Part shown: positions 12,879 to 25,513 of the stretch, piece by piece
How the letters are laid out: each line of letters begins with the position of its first letter
How positions within the stretch are numbered: the first letter of the stretch is position 1
Source: Anisakis pegreffii
Lineage: Eukaryota > Nematoda > Chromadorea > Rhabditida > Anisakidae
NCBI GenBank assembly: GCA_035041965.1
Contig: JAPYMA010000620.1
Coordinates: forward strand, 53,468-117,467
Reading direction: 5' to 3'
Length of the DNA stretch: 64,000 nucleotides
Position numbers and translations under genes: made by a program
The notes under the pieces: model-generated
Database searches by the model: none
What the model saw: only the letters and a program-made list of their open reading frames with translations
What the model was told of the DNA's origin: nothing

Positions 12879-15800
12879 TTGTTATATACAGTAATTTAGC
12901 AAATCAATTCAACGATAATCATGAAATGCGATGAAACTAATAACGTGTACTTGTTGTGCTTCTATAATCCGGTTGGTTACCACCTCATTGCACTGGTTCT
13001 CGAGAATTTGATGAATCTTGTTCTATTACACACACATTTTTCCGGTCAGCTGATCACATTTTATCGATGTCATTTAATATATGACCTATTGTAGCCACAA
13101 AGTATTGGAATGAGTGTTACGATACTGTTTCGATGAATAAACTTCTCCTTTATTGATTCAACTATCTTACTGAATCCATCAGCCACATAAGTATTGTTAG
13201 AGTCACAAAATCATGATTTTAAACTAAGTTTTTTGCTATTTTTGTGAAGTTTTAAATGAGATGAATTTCAGTTCTTGTTTCTTCAATGGCCAGCGCTGTA
13301 TCGCTCAACATGCTCTACAGGTAGAAATCGTTTGTATATGTTTTTCAAGCAATCGCTCGCAACTGTTGTTATATTTCTGGTTTCTGGTTTGTTTTTTCGT
13401 CCTGTTTTCCGACCTGTATTCCAAGTTCATTGGTTTTTCGTTGTGCTTTCGTTTGCTATCAGTGATTTTGTCGATCGATGTTCAGTGTTTTTTTGGTCTT
13501 TTTTTGCGCGTCCGGGATATGTTTCATGAAGATATAATGTTCATTTTGAATGCTATGAGAAATCTGAATAGATTCAACACAAACAAAAGTTGAGCATTGC
13601 TGAATGATCTTGATGCATCATATTGATCACTATTTCAGTTTTATTTAGGATTCAATTTATGGAAAAATGTTGACTGATTGTTCAATGGTGATAATTGTTC
13701 ATCGTTGATATTCTTCATGAGATATGCTGTGATGCAAGTAACTATCGCGCTTTCTCTCGTTTTAGTTGCAAGTTTGTTGGATAGACGGCTTTGTTGACGC
13801 TTCAAATTCTCTTCTGAATTGTTATTGTTGAAGCATTATTTGCTTAACATTGATGCTGATCATCGATTCTCTTGGTACCGATTATCCGTTGCGCTAGACT
13901 TTCGAAGGTTGTTCGAATTTATTAGTGTGTTCAATAGTGCAGCGAGGAGTACGCCATTCGGAGGGGTTCGCGAACCGAGCACACTCCAGAAAACTGTGAT
14001 ATTTGCATTCAGCACCGATCAGAAAATGTTTCCGTTGAGCCAATGTGGAGAGACATTGACTCCTGAATGCCCATCTCCCTGCGATTATATCACTGGTCAT
14101 GCTGTATTTGTGTTTTTTATGTCATCTTGTCATCTCTTGATGCCATATTCCTTATTCTCACTCCACACAACATTGATATTATTGTTGTCGTTATTATTAT
14201 TATTATTATTATTATTGTTTTAACAGTGTTAAATTTATCATTGCTCTGTTAGTATTATAGCGATAGCGATGATCATGTATGATTATTAATGCTTTGTTAG
14301 TGTTTTAGCTACGATTATTTATCAGCGTTGTGATGTTCGTTACTGATGATAGTGAAATATTCTACTGAATTTGCTAGCATACAATATTCCGTTCCTGGTA
14401 TCCAAATGTACTAAAATGAAGATATCTCTGGGAACATTCTCTCATCTCTATGGATGAGCAGCTTCCTCATTTCGTTGGTAAATCTATGGAACATTTCGCT
14501 TGAATCGTTGAAATCCAATGTGTGTGCTCTTCAAATTGAAAAGTCGCTGTAACAAATGAGCATAGCGTCCAGATGAAGTTGAAATGCTTGAATTGTTTTT
14601 GCTTTGTTAGATAGAACTTTGAAATATGAATCAATCCCTAGAAAGCTCCCTGTGGGATTTTGCAACAGTTTTAATCGCACCGCTTCATGAAACCCGTTCG
14701 GGGAGTGATGCGCTGAATTATTCGAATCCTAGCAATAAGGAAACTTTGCCTGTTCTCTAATTTGGTCGTTGTGTTCGATTCTCACGTCGAACATCAATTA
14801 TAGGCATTAGCTGCGCAAACTATAGCCTGCCATGTAGCGAGAAACTGAATATTCTGTTCGGATTATATCGTTAATTTATTATAGTTCCTTATTATTATTG
14901 TTTTTACAATTAACTTATTATTTATTTAGTTCTATAAATATTATTATTATCATTCATTCTTAATATAATTATTGTTATTAATATTGTCATGATACAATTT
15001 GCATTACTGTTAAAGCTATAATTGCATTTATAACTGTCATTATTGTTATTAAATCTATTGTCATCACTATTATCATTAAGATACCGCCAGCGATTCTAAT
15101 TCATTTTGATACTCCCTTTCTGCTGCATTTTTTGATGCAAACGAAATGATTTGACTATTGTACAGTATTCAATATTGCGTTCAAATAGCTGTTGAATACG
15201 ATGAATATGATTATTATTTATTTTGTGTTTGGGTACAAATTAAATATCTATTTTGTTAGTTGCATCGATCGAATGTTTTGCTCAGTGATCAGTTTGTAAG
15301 TCACATTTGACGTTGACATCGCAGCTTTATAATCAAAAGCTTATGCTTACTCCTACCAGTGAAATTGCGCTGTGTTTCGGGCCTAGATTCTCATTTATCC
15401 TCACGGTTGGTTATAGGGAACGAAACTGGACTAGTGCATGCGACTGCAATGAGTACAACTGACTAGTCATCATTGAACAACCAACATCCTCATCGTTCAA
15501 TCTCTTACAATATCATTCAATTAGCTTTTATTATCACCTTTTACGGATACAAATGATCCATTTAGTATCTATGGACACATCCGTGAAAAATTGATTAACA
15601 ACTGAAAAAATTGACGAAAAAATTCCATCTGAAGATATTACCTCAGAGCAATGGCAAGATTACAAGTTCAAAAAACGTGACAGCAATCGCATGAAATAAC
15701 TGCATGAACGTAATCGGAAGTGTTTTGAACACAGACATTTTAAACGCATGGAAATAAACACAACAAAGGCATATTTTGCACAATGCACATGAAAAAGACT

Positions 15801-17502
15801 GGAATGCAATGGCCGCGGTAATGAGCCAGGAATGAGATAGATGAACATATCAAAAAACGAGCAAACATCAAAAACAGTCAACACAAACTTGACGACATAC
15901 AAAAAATAACTGAACGCATTTGAATAACCGATGGTGGATTTTGAAGCTTTTTGTAAACCCTCTCCTATTATAACTTATAACTGAACTGATTTAGCAGCAT
16001 GGTGAGGATTCAGGGAATTTTGAATTGAACTATTTTCTAATAATCACTTGAAATGAGAAAGAGTAAGAAATGCGAGGAAAATTTTGAAGAAAATGCAAAA
16101 ACCATGGAAACGATTAAAGAATGCGAATTGCTGCTGCTCTTTTGATAAAGTAGGAATAATTAGCTATCCAAAAATGATCTATATCTGATGCTGGAAGCTG
16201 TTTTTTTGGTCTTCGTATATAGGAAGTGCCTCCAATTTTTGTTGACTCTCAATTGTTTTCAATGGTTGAGCCCACGAAATTAGCCAACAAAATGCATATC
16301 GAATCATCAACAGCAGCAGCAGTATGCTGTTTATTCAATGCGATTGTGAGAAGAAATGCAAACTTTTGATTTGTTAAAAAATCATGCATTCAAAATGCGA
16401 AGCGTTGTTTGGACAGGAATTTTTCTTCTTACGATTAGTATGCTTCTCATTGTATTTTATTAGAGCGTTTACGTGTCGTTTCTTTTTCTTGTGGAAGATT
16501 TTTTGAAGCAAACGAAATAAACCTGAGACGCATAACCACCTAAAATGCGAAGCATTCGAGAGAACGAATCGAGAAGGAAACAGCTTTTCGGAAAAAATCC
16601 ACAGTCAAATAATGCAAATAACCGTACGGCAGCACATATTAATCAATGAGAAGGCACAAGAGAAAACACAAATGAATCACATTTCTCATCCTATGAAACT
16701 TAAGGATTTCCAACGAATAAGTTGCTGAACCTCTTCAGGTTGATTCGCTGACTAAGGATTGTTTGATTTTAATTTTTTAAATAGTCACGCAGCCAATACT
16801 AAAGTCTTTAGAGGTGTTTACTTTCACATTCAGAATGTTAACAGATTGCTGAATGCATTTTCGGAGGAGATGCGAACAGTCATTTTTTCAACATTACCAA
16901 CAAATAGGCACTATGAATATAACTTAAGAATAATTCAAGAACATAACTGAACAAGAAAGCGCTTCAAAAAATTGCACTATCAACAAACTAAACAATGCAA
17001 TAAGACACCGAATGATACATCAAAATAAGCGAATTCATAGTGATACTTGTATAAGGCATACCCAAATAAGTGAGTGAAATATTGAGCTGAAGAAAATGAG
17101 GCGTGAAGTTTAGCCCATTTGCCGGGTAGTTTGCAACAAACACGAAAAATTCATTGAAGTAGGTTAATGATGTTTTGAAACTTAGTGAAGACGTGTGCAG
17201 TCACTTGAAAGTTGAAGAAAAAATTTGAGTTTTTATTAGAAGGGCATTTTCTTGAGAGTGAATCATTTTGAAGTATTTCCGATAATGACTGTGAAGTTCC
17301 ACTCAAATGAAGGACCTCATGCAATGACAGTCATGATAACATCGAATTTTCTGTTGCTCTTTCGTCAAGCCAAATTACTCACTTGATATTTGGCTGATCT
17401 AATTTACTTGAGAAGATCATTTAAACACTACCTAAGTTAAAGTTACGTTGTAAGTTAAAATTTCAAATATTATAGATACAAGTTACTTAAGATCTACTGA
17501 GG
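12879..17502. other. Intergenic region rich in AT microsatellites
   Basis: Apart from the presumed polyadenylation signal at 13137 no gene is supported. A frame at 13819-14223 contains CGETLTPECPSPC but has no partner exons. A TTA run lies at 14190-14216, and 14860-15075 is made almost entirely of ATT/TTA/ATC-type trinucleotides. A CAG run is at 16309-16323. A TTTATT at 17233-17238, read on the minus strand, is a plausible polyadenylation signal for the PTR gene. Confidence 0.55.
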
Positions 17503-20500
17503 TTATATAAGTGAAGGTTGCTTAATTAAACTAGATTTTATAACCAAAGACTGATCCCGTTGCGGTCGTTTTGCACACCACGCATTACCAGTAAAAGTGT
17601 TCGGAAGTGCAGTCAATAAAATAGGCACTAAAAGAAGGCCGTGAATAAGGCCAATGATAACAACCAGAACAATCGCTTTCGCAATAACCGTATACACACC
17701 AACCGGAGCGAATAGAACCGGGAACATGACTAGAAATGTTGAGCAGCCAGCCTGAAATTCAGCACAACGTTACAAGCTAACACAATTTGAAACAATCTCC
17801 AGTTCAGCCACAGCGGTAAAAAGATTCAGACGAATCGAAGTATCAATCATTTGCAATCTTCAATTTTATTACTGGTTCATCAAACGATGAATTTCAATCG
17901 GACTTTTTGATCACTGATGTGATCAGAATCACATATCCTAGATCATACCATAATCGAGAAATTTATAAACGAAATTCAAAATACAAGGCAATATCATTGA
18001 GAGGTTCATGGGGAACTGTTACTATAAAGGTAACATAGAAAATGTTTGAGAAAAGCCATAAAGGTGATAAATATTGGGAAGAGGATAAACCATAAAGGCA
18101 GCAACAAGAACGTAAGGTATGAACTACCTGAACTGTTGAAAGCGCGCATCCGTTGAATGCGGCTGCAATTCGTTTCGCGCAATCGTCGTGTTTCTGCTCA
18201 TTCAGCAAATAATGAAATACAATATGAACGCTGAAGTCAACACCCAGCCCCGCCGTCATTATGACAGCGACCATCGTGAGCGGATCCAGGCAACAACCCC
18301 AATAATGCATCATACCCAATACTCCTGAAATTCAGTCCTTTTTCCTCGATAACCTGAATAATACGTATAAAATATCACACTAGACCACAATATCCAAGGC
18401 CTTTTAGCTCAATCCATATGCTTAGATACTATCACATTCGTCATAAACAATCTAATCGAAGTCGCTTTCTTGAATCTCAGTCGAGAACAATATTTCCTAA
18501 GTTAAGAGGAACTTTTAAAAGATATCCAGAATGCTATTCATTTTCAAACGCTTATATCAAATGCATTTTATGGACCTATTCCTTGTTGCCCATATAACAA
18601 TTCGATGACAAATTCGATGGCTAACCAGTGCAAATTGACAGCACAGAAAGGGTTGCAACGAGCGACGTCATGAAGTTTGTTGAGAATATGAAGAAGACAA
18701 TGCCAATTGCAACGACCGTATATGCCATGGTACTGTAATTTGGAGTCTTGAAAGGGAACGTTATGTGGAAACTGCATTCATAGCCCAGAAAATAATGAGA
18801 GTTGGTATCAATCATAGGAAACACGTCAATTGATGAACGTCTTTCAAGAAGTGTGAGATATTTCGAGTGGTCGATAATGAATAAGGACTGAGCATTCTGC
18901 TCGAAACTCACTAAAATGTTGTGGACGGTACAGAGAGGATAACGTCGATCAACTGCGAGTCCGTATCGAAAGGTACCATATCATATTCGGGGTATTGCGC
19001 TGCAATCGCTCGACACTGAGGCATCAACTTCGCTTTATCGGCCAATGAATGTATATCTTTGTAGCCAACAATGAAGAGCATTGAAGTGATTATGGTACTA
19101 TAATTATGACCAATCGGTTATGTTATCACAGTTTTTTTTTCAGTGAAAAGGCACATAATGGTGGCATTGACATTATGTTTATGTAATGTTTATGATTCTG
19201 TAGAACTATTTTTTGGCTGATAATTTGTGTGTAACCCTGATAAATTCCACTTAAGCGGGTGATGAACTGAAGAAGGTTTGCACTGTGCTTTGGGAAACTT
19301 TTGACAGCTGTACTCATCAAACGTGATCGATCTGTTTTTACACAGGAAAATATGCATCAATCAAGGTTATTCATACCGATTCTGTTCGTCACGTTTATAT
19401 CGAACACCGTCTTGCCATGCGTCGTATGGTTCAGTGTTAATGAACATTGGAAACTCGGTCATATCAAGACCTATAAAAGAAGTTCGCTTGTTATTTTGTT
19501 AATCGTACGACATTGGTATTTATTATGGCAGAACACCTGTTAAGCACCCAAATTATTTCGATCAAACAGAATTGGCTATTAGAGCAACGATGAAAATCCG
19601 AAAACTTTAATTGACTCCTCTAATACGGATTATGTTCTTTCCAATTAAAAATTTCACTACGGATCCCATGATCACCGATCTAGTGATCAGCGTTAATAAA
19701 CTGGAGTGTTGATCATGAGAATGCGATGTTTTCATGGATTCCACGATCACTGATCTATTGATCAGCGTTAATAAACTGATAAATGGAGTTACATGAAACT
19801 AGAACTGAAAACACAATAATGAGCGATAAATGAAAGAAGAAGAAGAACCTTTTTCATTAGGTTCATCTCGATTGCCATCCGGTCCCATCCAACCAAATAA
19901 GATATCCAGCTTTGATGCACTCGGATTTGCCAAATAGCGCAAGTAATCCCTAATCCAGATCATATTCGCACCCGCACCGATTGTGTTGTTCATTGTCTCT
20001 ATTCGATTAATCATTCGCTGCAGTGGAATTTCAATGTCAGCATTTACATTGTTATTGCGCTTGAGTCATGCATATTTTCATCTCATTTATCACTTTCATG
20101 CAGACTTCACTGCAGGTGATCGATGGAGTGTGTGCAGAATACGTAACCATGCATTCTTTTCAGAATGAACAATCAAAACATTCTCTACACATTCCCTTCT
20201 ACTGCTAGACCAACACTGCTCTAGACCAGATATTTCGAAACGCTTATATTTTATGCAGCAAAACAAGACTCTTTCAAATGCAAACACTGATTCTAACAGG
20301 TTGAGTTGTAAATTCAAGATAACTAATTTCATTTCGTTCGTCTACACAATGAAATTGATTAAACTTACTGCGAATTTCCTGTACTCAAGTGGATCCGAGA
20401 AATTTGGTGGATTTCTGATGACATAGTTGATGCCCAAATAATCTGGCCAAATCTGAAAATTCATTTTCTCTGAAGAAGTAATCGAACAGGGTAGAAGAAT

Positions 20501-23500
20501 GCGCCATTGATTGACTGAATGATGTGCGCTAATTGGCTATGAGTCATGGAGATATTAGTGGCGTTTCAGTGAAGAGAGTAACTTCCAAGAACTTCAAGAG
20601 ATTCGCTGAATGAATTTTTACAGTCATAATTTCATGATTTTCAGTTAGTCCAATCATGAGCCATAAGCACCCATAATGATTACCACTTCATTCATGATGC
20701 GAATGCCTTCGTTACTCTGTGAATCACTCGGCAACAACATTGAACCGTCCATATCAGTGTGCAGCGATTTGATACCGCAAATCGAGATGTACAAATACGC
20801 TATCATCACTCCGACGAAGATCAGCTCAGCCCATAACGAAGCAATGAATTTACTGTAATCTGAAGTTTCTGCCGATCAATTATGCGCTTCAGGAGCGGTT
20901 CTGATCACTTTTCAGTTAGCTTTATTGATGCAATGATTTTTTAGCGATGATTTGAATCAATCAGTCGAAATCAGTCGATACAAAGAGGGTTGAAACGAAC
21001 ATTTGATAAGAGTAGCGAAGAACTTTCTGATTTTAATCGTGCAGTCAACGTCGGGCTTCTTTGGAACTTTCACCTGCTCATATGCAACTGACTGCCTTTC
21101 AGCACACACCACTAGAAGAGGTGCGTAGAATGCAAACTGAAATTGAAGAATATTAATGAGCATTCACGGTATCAGATGTATTTCTCAATCTTGACAGATG
21201 ATTGGTCACTTCACAGATTTGAGAGTGATTGATAAAAATTTTCAAGAGCTTTGATAGACATGAATGCTACAGTCTTACTTGGTAAAGCATGTCCATGAAC
21301 ATGGACAGTGCAACCGAAGCACAAAATATTCTGACTTCAGGAATTGGTGCAATGCATCCGAAAGCAAAGCCCAGAACGTTGGTTAGAGATGTAACGGCTA
21401 TTGAAGAGCCAACTTTTTCGAACACCAGTTGCAACCTGTAATCGACTAATCGCTAGGAATTACTGGTATTGTCACGGTTAATGAACAATCACTCGGATTT
21501 TTGGTGCTTCAGTGGAGACAACTTGGAGTGTGGCAGTCTGAAATCGTCGAAAATATTGGTGATTTGAAACAATCAGTCAGGATCGTTAGGATTTGAGGGA
21601 ATAGAAGAGATTAGTAGCATAGAGCACCTTTCGGCTGGCGTAAAGCTTTGGTGCATAGCAGTATTTCTTTGGCGCATCCAAGTATTCATCAGCAAAAACG
21701 CGTCATCCACACCTGAGTACAGAATTTTGAGAGCATTTGAAAAAGAAGTAATTATGGTGCAGAACACAATTACGACCGATCATTAGCGATCACTAGATCA
21801 CTGATATAAACTGAATTAAGCCTAAGCCATCATGCAAGCAGTTGATGCTTTTAGAGTTTCACTTCGATGCCAGCATTGATTAAAAGAAATCCTTCGGAAA
21901 ACATTCATAAGGTGTTTTTGATAAAAAAGGCGATTTTGATCTAAGAATGGTTTTTGATCAGCTCTGCGCATGATCGCACTCACATTTTATAGCGTGTCGG
22001 ACTAGTGGCTAACGATTAGTAAAAGAAAGATACGTGAAAGATGCCAACGAAATTGTTGTTGTTGTTAGCTGCTAAATCGTTGGAAAGTTGATAAATAAAG
22101 AAAATAAAGAATAAAATCGAAAATTCATGCAGTCAAATGAACAAATTCATCAAATCAAAGTGCATGTAATATCAGAGATCTCGAGAATTCTTCACTGATA
22201 AATAGATTGATCACAAAGCTAACAGGGAAAATTTCGGTTGGATATTGAGCGATTTTTTTGAAGCAGCTAAATTTTTAGTGATTCACAGCAACACAGCAGT
22301 TCAATAAAGCATGCACACACTAAACGTTTACAGTCTCATGGGTCCTGACGAATAAAACTCACCTATACCTATGGCAAGTGTAAGAAATGGTGATATCAGC
22401 ACGAGTACATTCGTATGGAAACCGATCAGAAGAATTAAACCAATTGCGCTGATTGAGGCGAGTAGTGGAGATATTAATGAGGCAGCTACCCATTAGCAGC
22501 ACAGATACGTTGAATTGCTGGAAACTCATCGCACCGAACGCGAAACTTAACAATACAAATACTGTTAGCAAACCGGCACCTGAAAATGCAATTATATTAG
22601 GAATAGATATCGAATAGCGATTCAATTGGGGTTGTTGAAGGCAAAGCATATAATGTATCCGGGATAGCCAAAATTTGGTTTTTTCGTAAAGTACTATGGT
22701 CATGAATGCGCCTAACATCGTCATCGACCGTTATAATCGATTGTAATCAATCCGCCAGATCTTTTCCTCAGAATTCTCTTCGGACCAACAGCACACAGAT
22801 CAAAAAATTGCAACGTTGATCAATGAAACAGATAAAGAATTTGTGAGTTTTAGACACAAAATGTGTTAAATTATGACAAGGATATCAACCGTAATTCAAT
22901 GATATGGATCCGTCCCATCAATTATAATCGTTCAAATCGCATAAGCGAGCTAGTTTAGACAGTCTGAACAGCTCACCAGCAATATAGTAGGGCAGAGTCA
23001 TGCCCACTCCTCGTTGAACCTCCTGTGTCACCGTATTAGCACCATGCAAAACAAACTTTACTGAGTTGTTCTTGTTCTGATTGTGGATTTTCACTTGGCT
23101 AAAAAATATGAATTCAACTGATGCATAACAACTCGATGCCGAATTTTGGACGTAATCTTCAATGGCAGCGTGAAACAGTCACATTTCTGATTGTGAATTC
23201 AATTTTCCATTTCAATCGAAATGATTTCGACGTAATATTTGGTGGAATTTAGAGAAAATTACTACATTAGAGAGCTTCCTGCTGGGTATAATGAATTCTT
23301 CTGAAAGCGCAGAAATGAGAAAGTTTTCAAAGAAAATTTCACTGATCACTTACTCGAGTACGCCTCTCTCGAACAGTTCCAGCTGTTTTTCCTTTTTAGT
23401 GTCACTAACAAATGTGGTGAAGTATATTGCCGCCGTTCCAACACCAGTGATAACACCTGAATTATTTTTGACATGATTCCATATATTTTCAACATTTTCG

Positions 23501-25513
23501 ACTTCTTTCAGTCAAAATCAGCTGGAATCGCAACTTTAACATTTCAATGAGAAAATGAATAACTTCTTCCAATTAGTAAGCGAAAAATTGAGCAGTTGAA
23601 TATGCGTCAAATTTGCTTGCATAATTCATTTGCAGTCAGATAAAGTGAACAATTGAAAAACCTCTTTTATTGACTTTCCGATCGAAGAAAAGTTTTCCAA
23701 TGTTCATTTTGTATGGACCGACCGTCGTGAGCGGATATGTCAATTTCATGAAAGATTGGTATTGCTGCAATGTTGAAAAATTACTTCAGCCCAAAATTCA
23801 ATTGAGGTAGCGTGATCTGAGGTAATCTAATTGATCCTGCGCTAGTAAGAATTCTTCCAAATTGATCGCCATTTTTTTGGCCGAACATTCCGAGTGTTCG
23901 ACAGCCTCAAGGCTGACTTCGCCGGTGAAGCAGCCTGACGCTGGGAAATGACCATCATTGAATATAGGCGATTCGAAAGTGATATGTTGATATTTTTAAG
24001 CAAAAGTTTCCCAACTGCTTCCTCTACTTTGCGCTCACTTTCCCCATTTGGCTGTATTCACTGAAATATTCCACGAAAGAAAACCTACAAGAATATTCCA
24101 AAGTTGTGCATTGAATTCGCAGAATGGCTCACAAAGACTTGGCTTGTAATAGACCGTTTCGTTCTCATACTCGATTTTCATTCGTTGTGTGATATATTTA
24201 TAGAAGGTTGTCAATTCGTCACTTTGCGCTTCATTCAATATCGATGATCCATTTCGAGCCACAGCAAACAAAGCCATATACCAAGGCTTTCCCTTAATTT
24301 CATGCTCGATAGTCTCGCGTTCAACAAAGCGATTTTCTCCGTAAAGTGCCAAATTGAAAGTTTTCCGCTCGTGAATTCCACTCAAGCAACGGAAATTCTT
24401 TCGTTCTCATCAATGGCATTGTCAACCATGCAATTCAAGACGGATGTTTCAATGAATTTGTTCAGGGAAGTTAACGAAATCACTGTAGTTGAATTACTCG
24501 ATTGCCGAAGAAATTGACATGTGCTGAGATCTCCTCGACTGATGGCGCGTCTTCGCGTGTATAGCCAGATTCCAAATTCATTCGAATATCCAAACTGTAA
24601 ATTATTCATCACTTATTGACTGCTCCAATGATGGAATTCAATGTTGAATGTTATATCAAAATTACCCACTCAGCAAGTTGTATTTTTTCCCAAATGTTGA
24701 TTCGCTATTTTATCAGTTCGATTGAAAATCAGTTCGAAAAACCTGAGGAGGCAGTCAAAATATTGTCTCTTATCAGTACAGTGCATACAAAGCATTTGGT
24801 TCAACGCGAACTATTTATCAGTGAAGAATGAGTTTTGATCAATTCATAACTGTTTACAAAACAAACAATTGTTCCCGTGCCTGGCTCATGATGGCAAGCT
24901 GATATCGTTACTCGGTTAAGAAGGACGTGTTTTTTCTGCGAAGCAAATGATAATCTTCTCATTAAAAGCTGGCGTGGGAATAGTTGCTTCCGTTTTTTGG
25001 GTGGCATTATAAACAGTCAACTGGGGGCCATCGCTATCCTTATCAATATCATTCATCTTCATCATTAGTCATTAGCATTATGACTGCTATTGGTCCCAAT
25101 TACTACTGGTTTTCTGAACAGTTAGCCAAAACAGAATCAGCACTGACTATAACTTCACTGGTTAATGTACATTTAGTAATATATACCATTTACCCTCACT
25201 GATATTAATCGTCATTATTCATCGTCATTACAGCTGTCATTATTAACAGCCTCATGATGATCTGTGATCAATACTTTTGTTATTGATCGTCATTACTACT
25301 GATATTATCACTTTGATTTGGAAAACAGGGATGAATACAACGAAGACACATCGATCTACTTAATGAAAACACAATGAAATGGCTCACTCACTTTACAATT
25401 GGTCCTATTAAAGACAAAGCGAATAGCAGCAACGAAGCCACTATACAGGTTTTCGGTCGAGATCCAATGGTGAGGCCAAGCTGCGAGAACATCTTGTTGA
25501 GTATGAGTCTCAT
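17503..25513 (-). CDS. Patched-related (PTR) membrane protein with sterol-sensing domain, one single-base frame break
   Basis: PTR proteins are RND-type 12-span membrane proteins related to Patched; in worms they act in moulting, cuticle and trafficking. Eighteen exons: 25392-25513 (ATG), 24498-24594, 24089-24292, 23662-23764, 23354-23456, 22977-23098, 22363-22579, 21628-21712, 21279-21435, 21024-21136, 20684-20852, 20369-20452, 19849-20017, 19377-19470, 18912-19097, 18626-18732, 18128-18324, 17503-17751 (TAA). Total is 2578 bases, one too many: removing one G at 22489-22491 gives 858 residues. Visible are an N-terminal span (CIVASLLLFALSLIG), GYTREDAPS, the ectodomain CEPFCEFN, the sterol-sensing segment IGVDDAFLLMNTWMR, SSIAVTSLTNVLGF, a second ectodomain, MMHYWGCCLDPLTM and GLGVDFSVHIVFHY, then a final GLIHGLLLVP span. 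The start is fixed by an upstream in-frame TAA. Whether the break is real or an assembly slip cannot be told here. Confidence 0.92.
19661..19779. repeat. Intronic direct repeat with internal palindrome
   Basis: In the PTR intron between exons 13 and 14, a 43-base segment ending CAGCGTTAATAAACTG occurs at 19661-19704 and again at 19737-19779. Each copy carries an inverted repeat (GATCAC, 7 bases, GTGATC in the first copy), partly decayed in the second. Confidence 0.7.

Noticed and set aside
13819..14223. 134-codon plus-strand frame with CGETLTPECPSPC
   Set aside because: Lies after the stop and polyadenylation signal of the cysteine-rich gene, has no partner exons and ends in a TTA microsatellite.
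19301..19543. 80-codon plus-strand frame within the PTR gene
   Set aside because: Antisense to PTR exon 14, which has matching phases on both sides.
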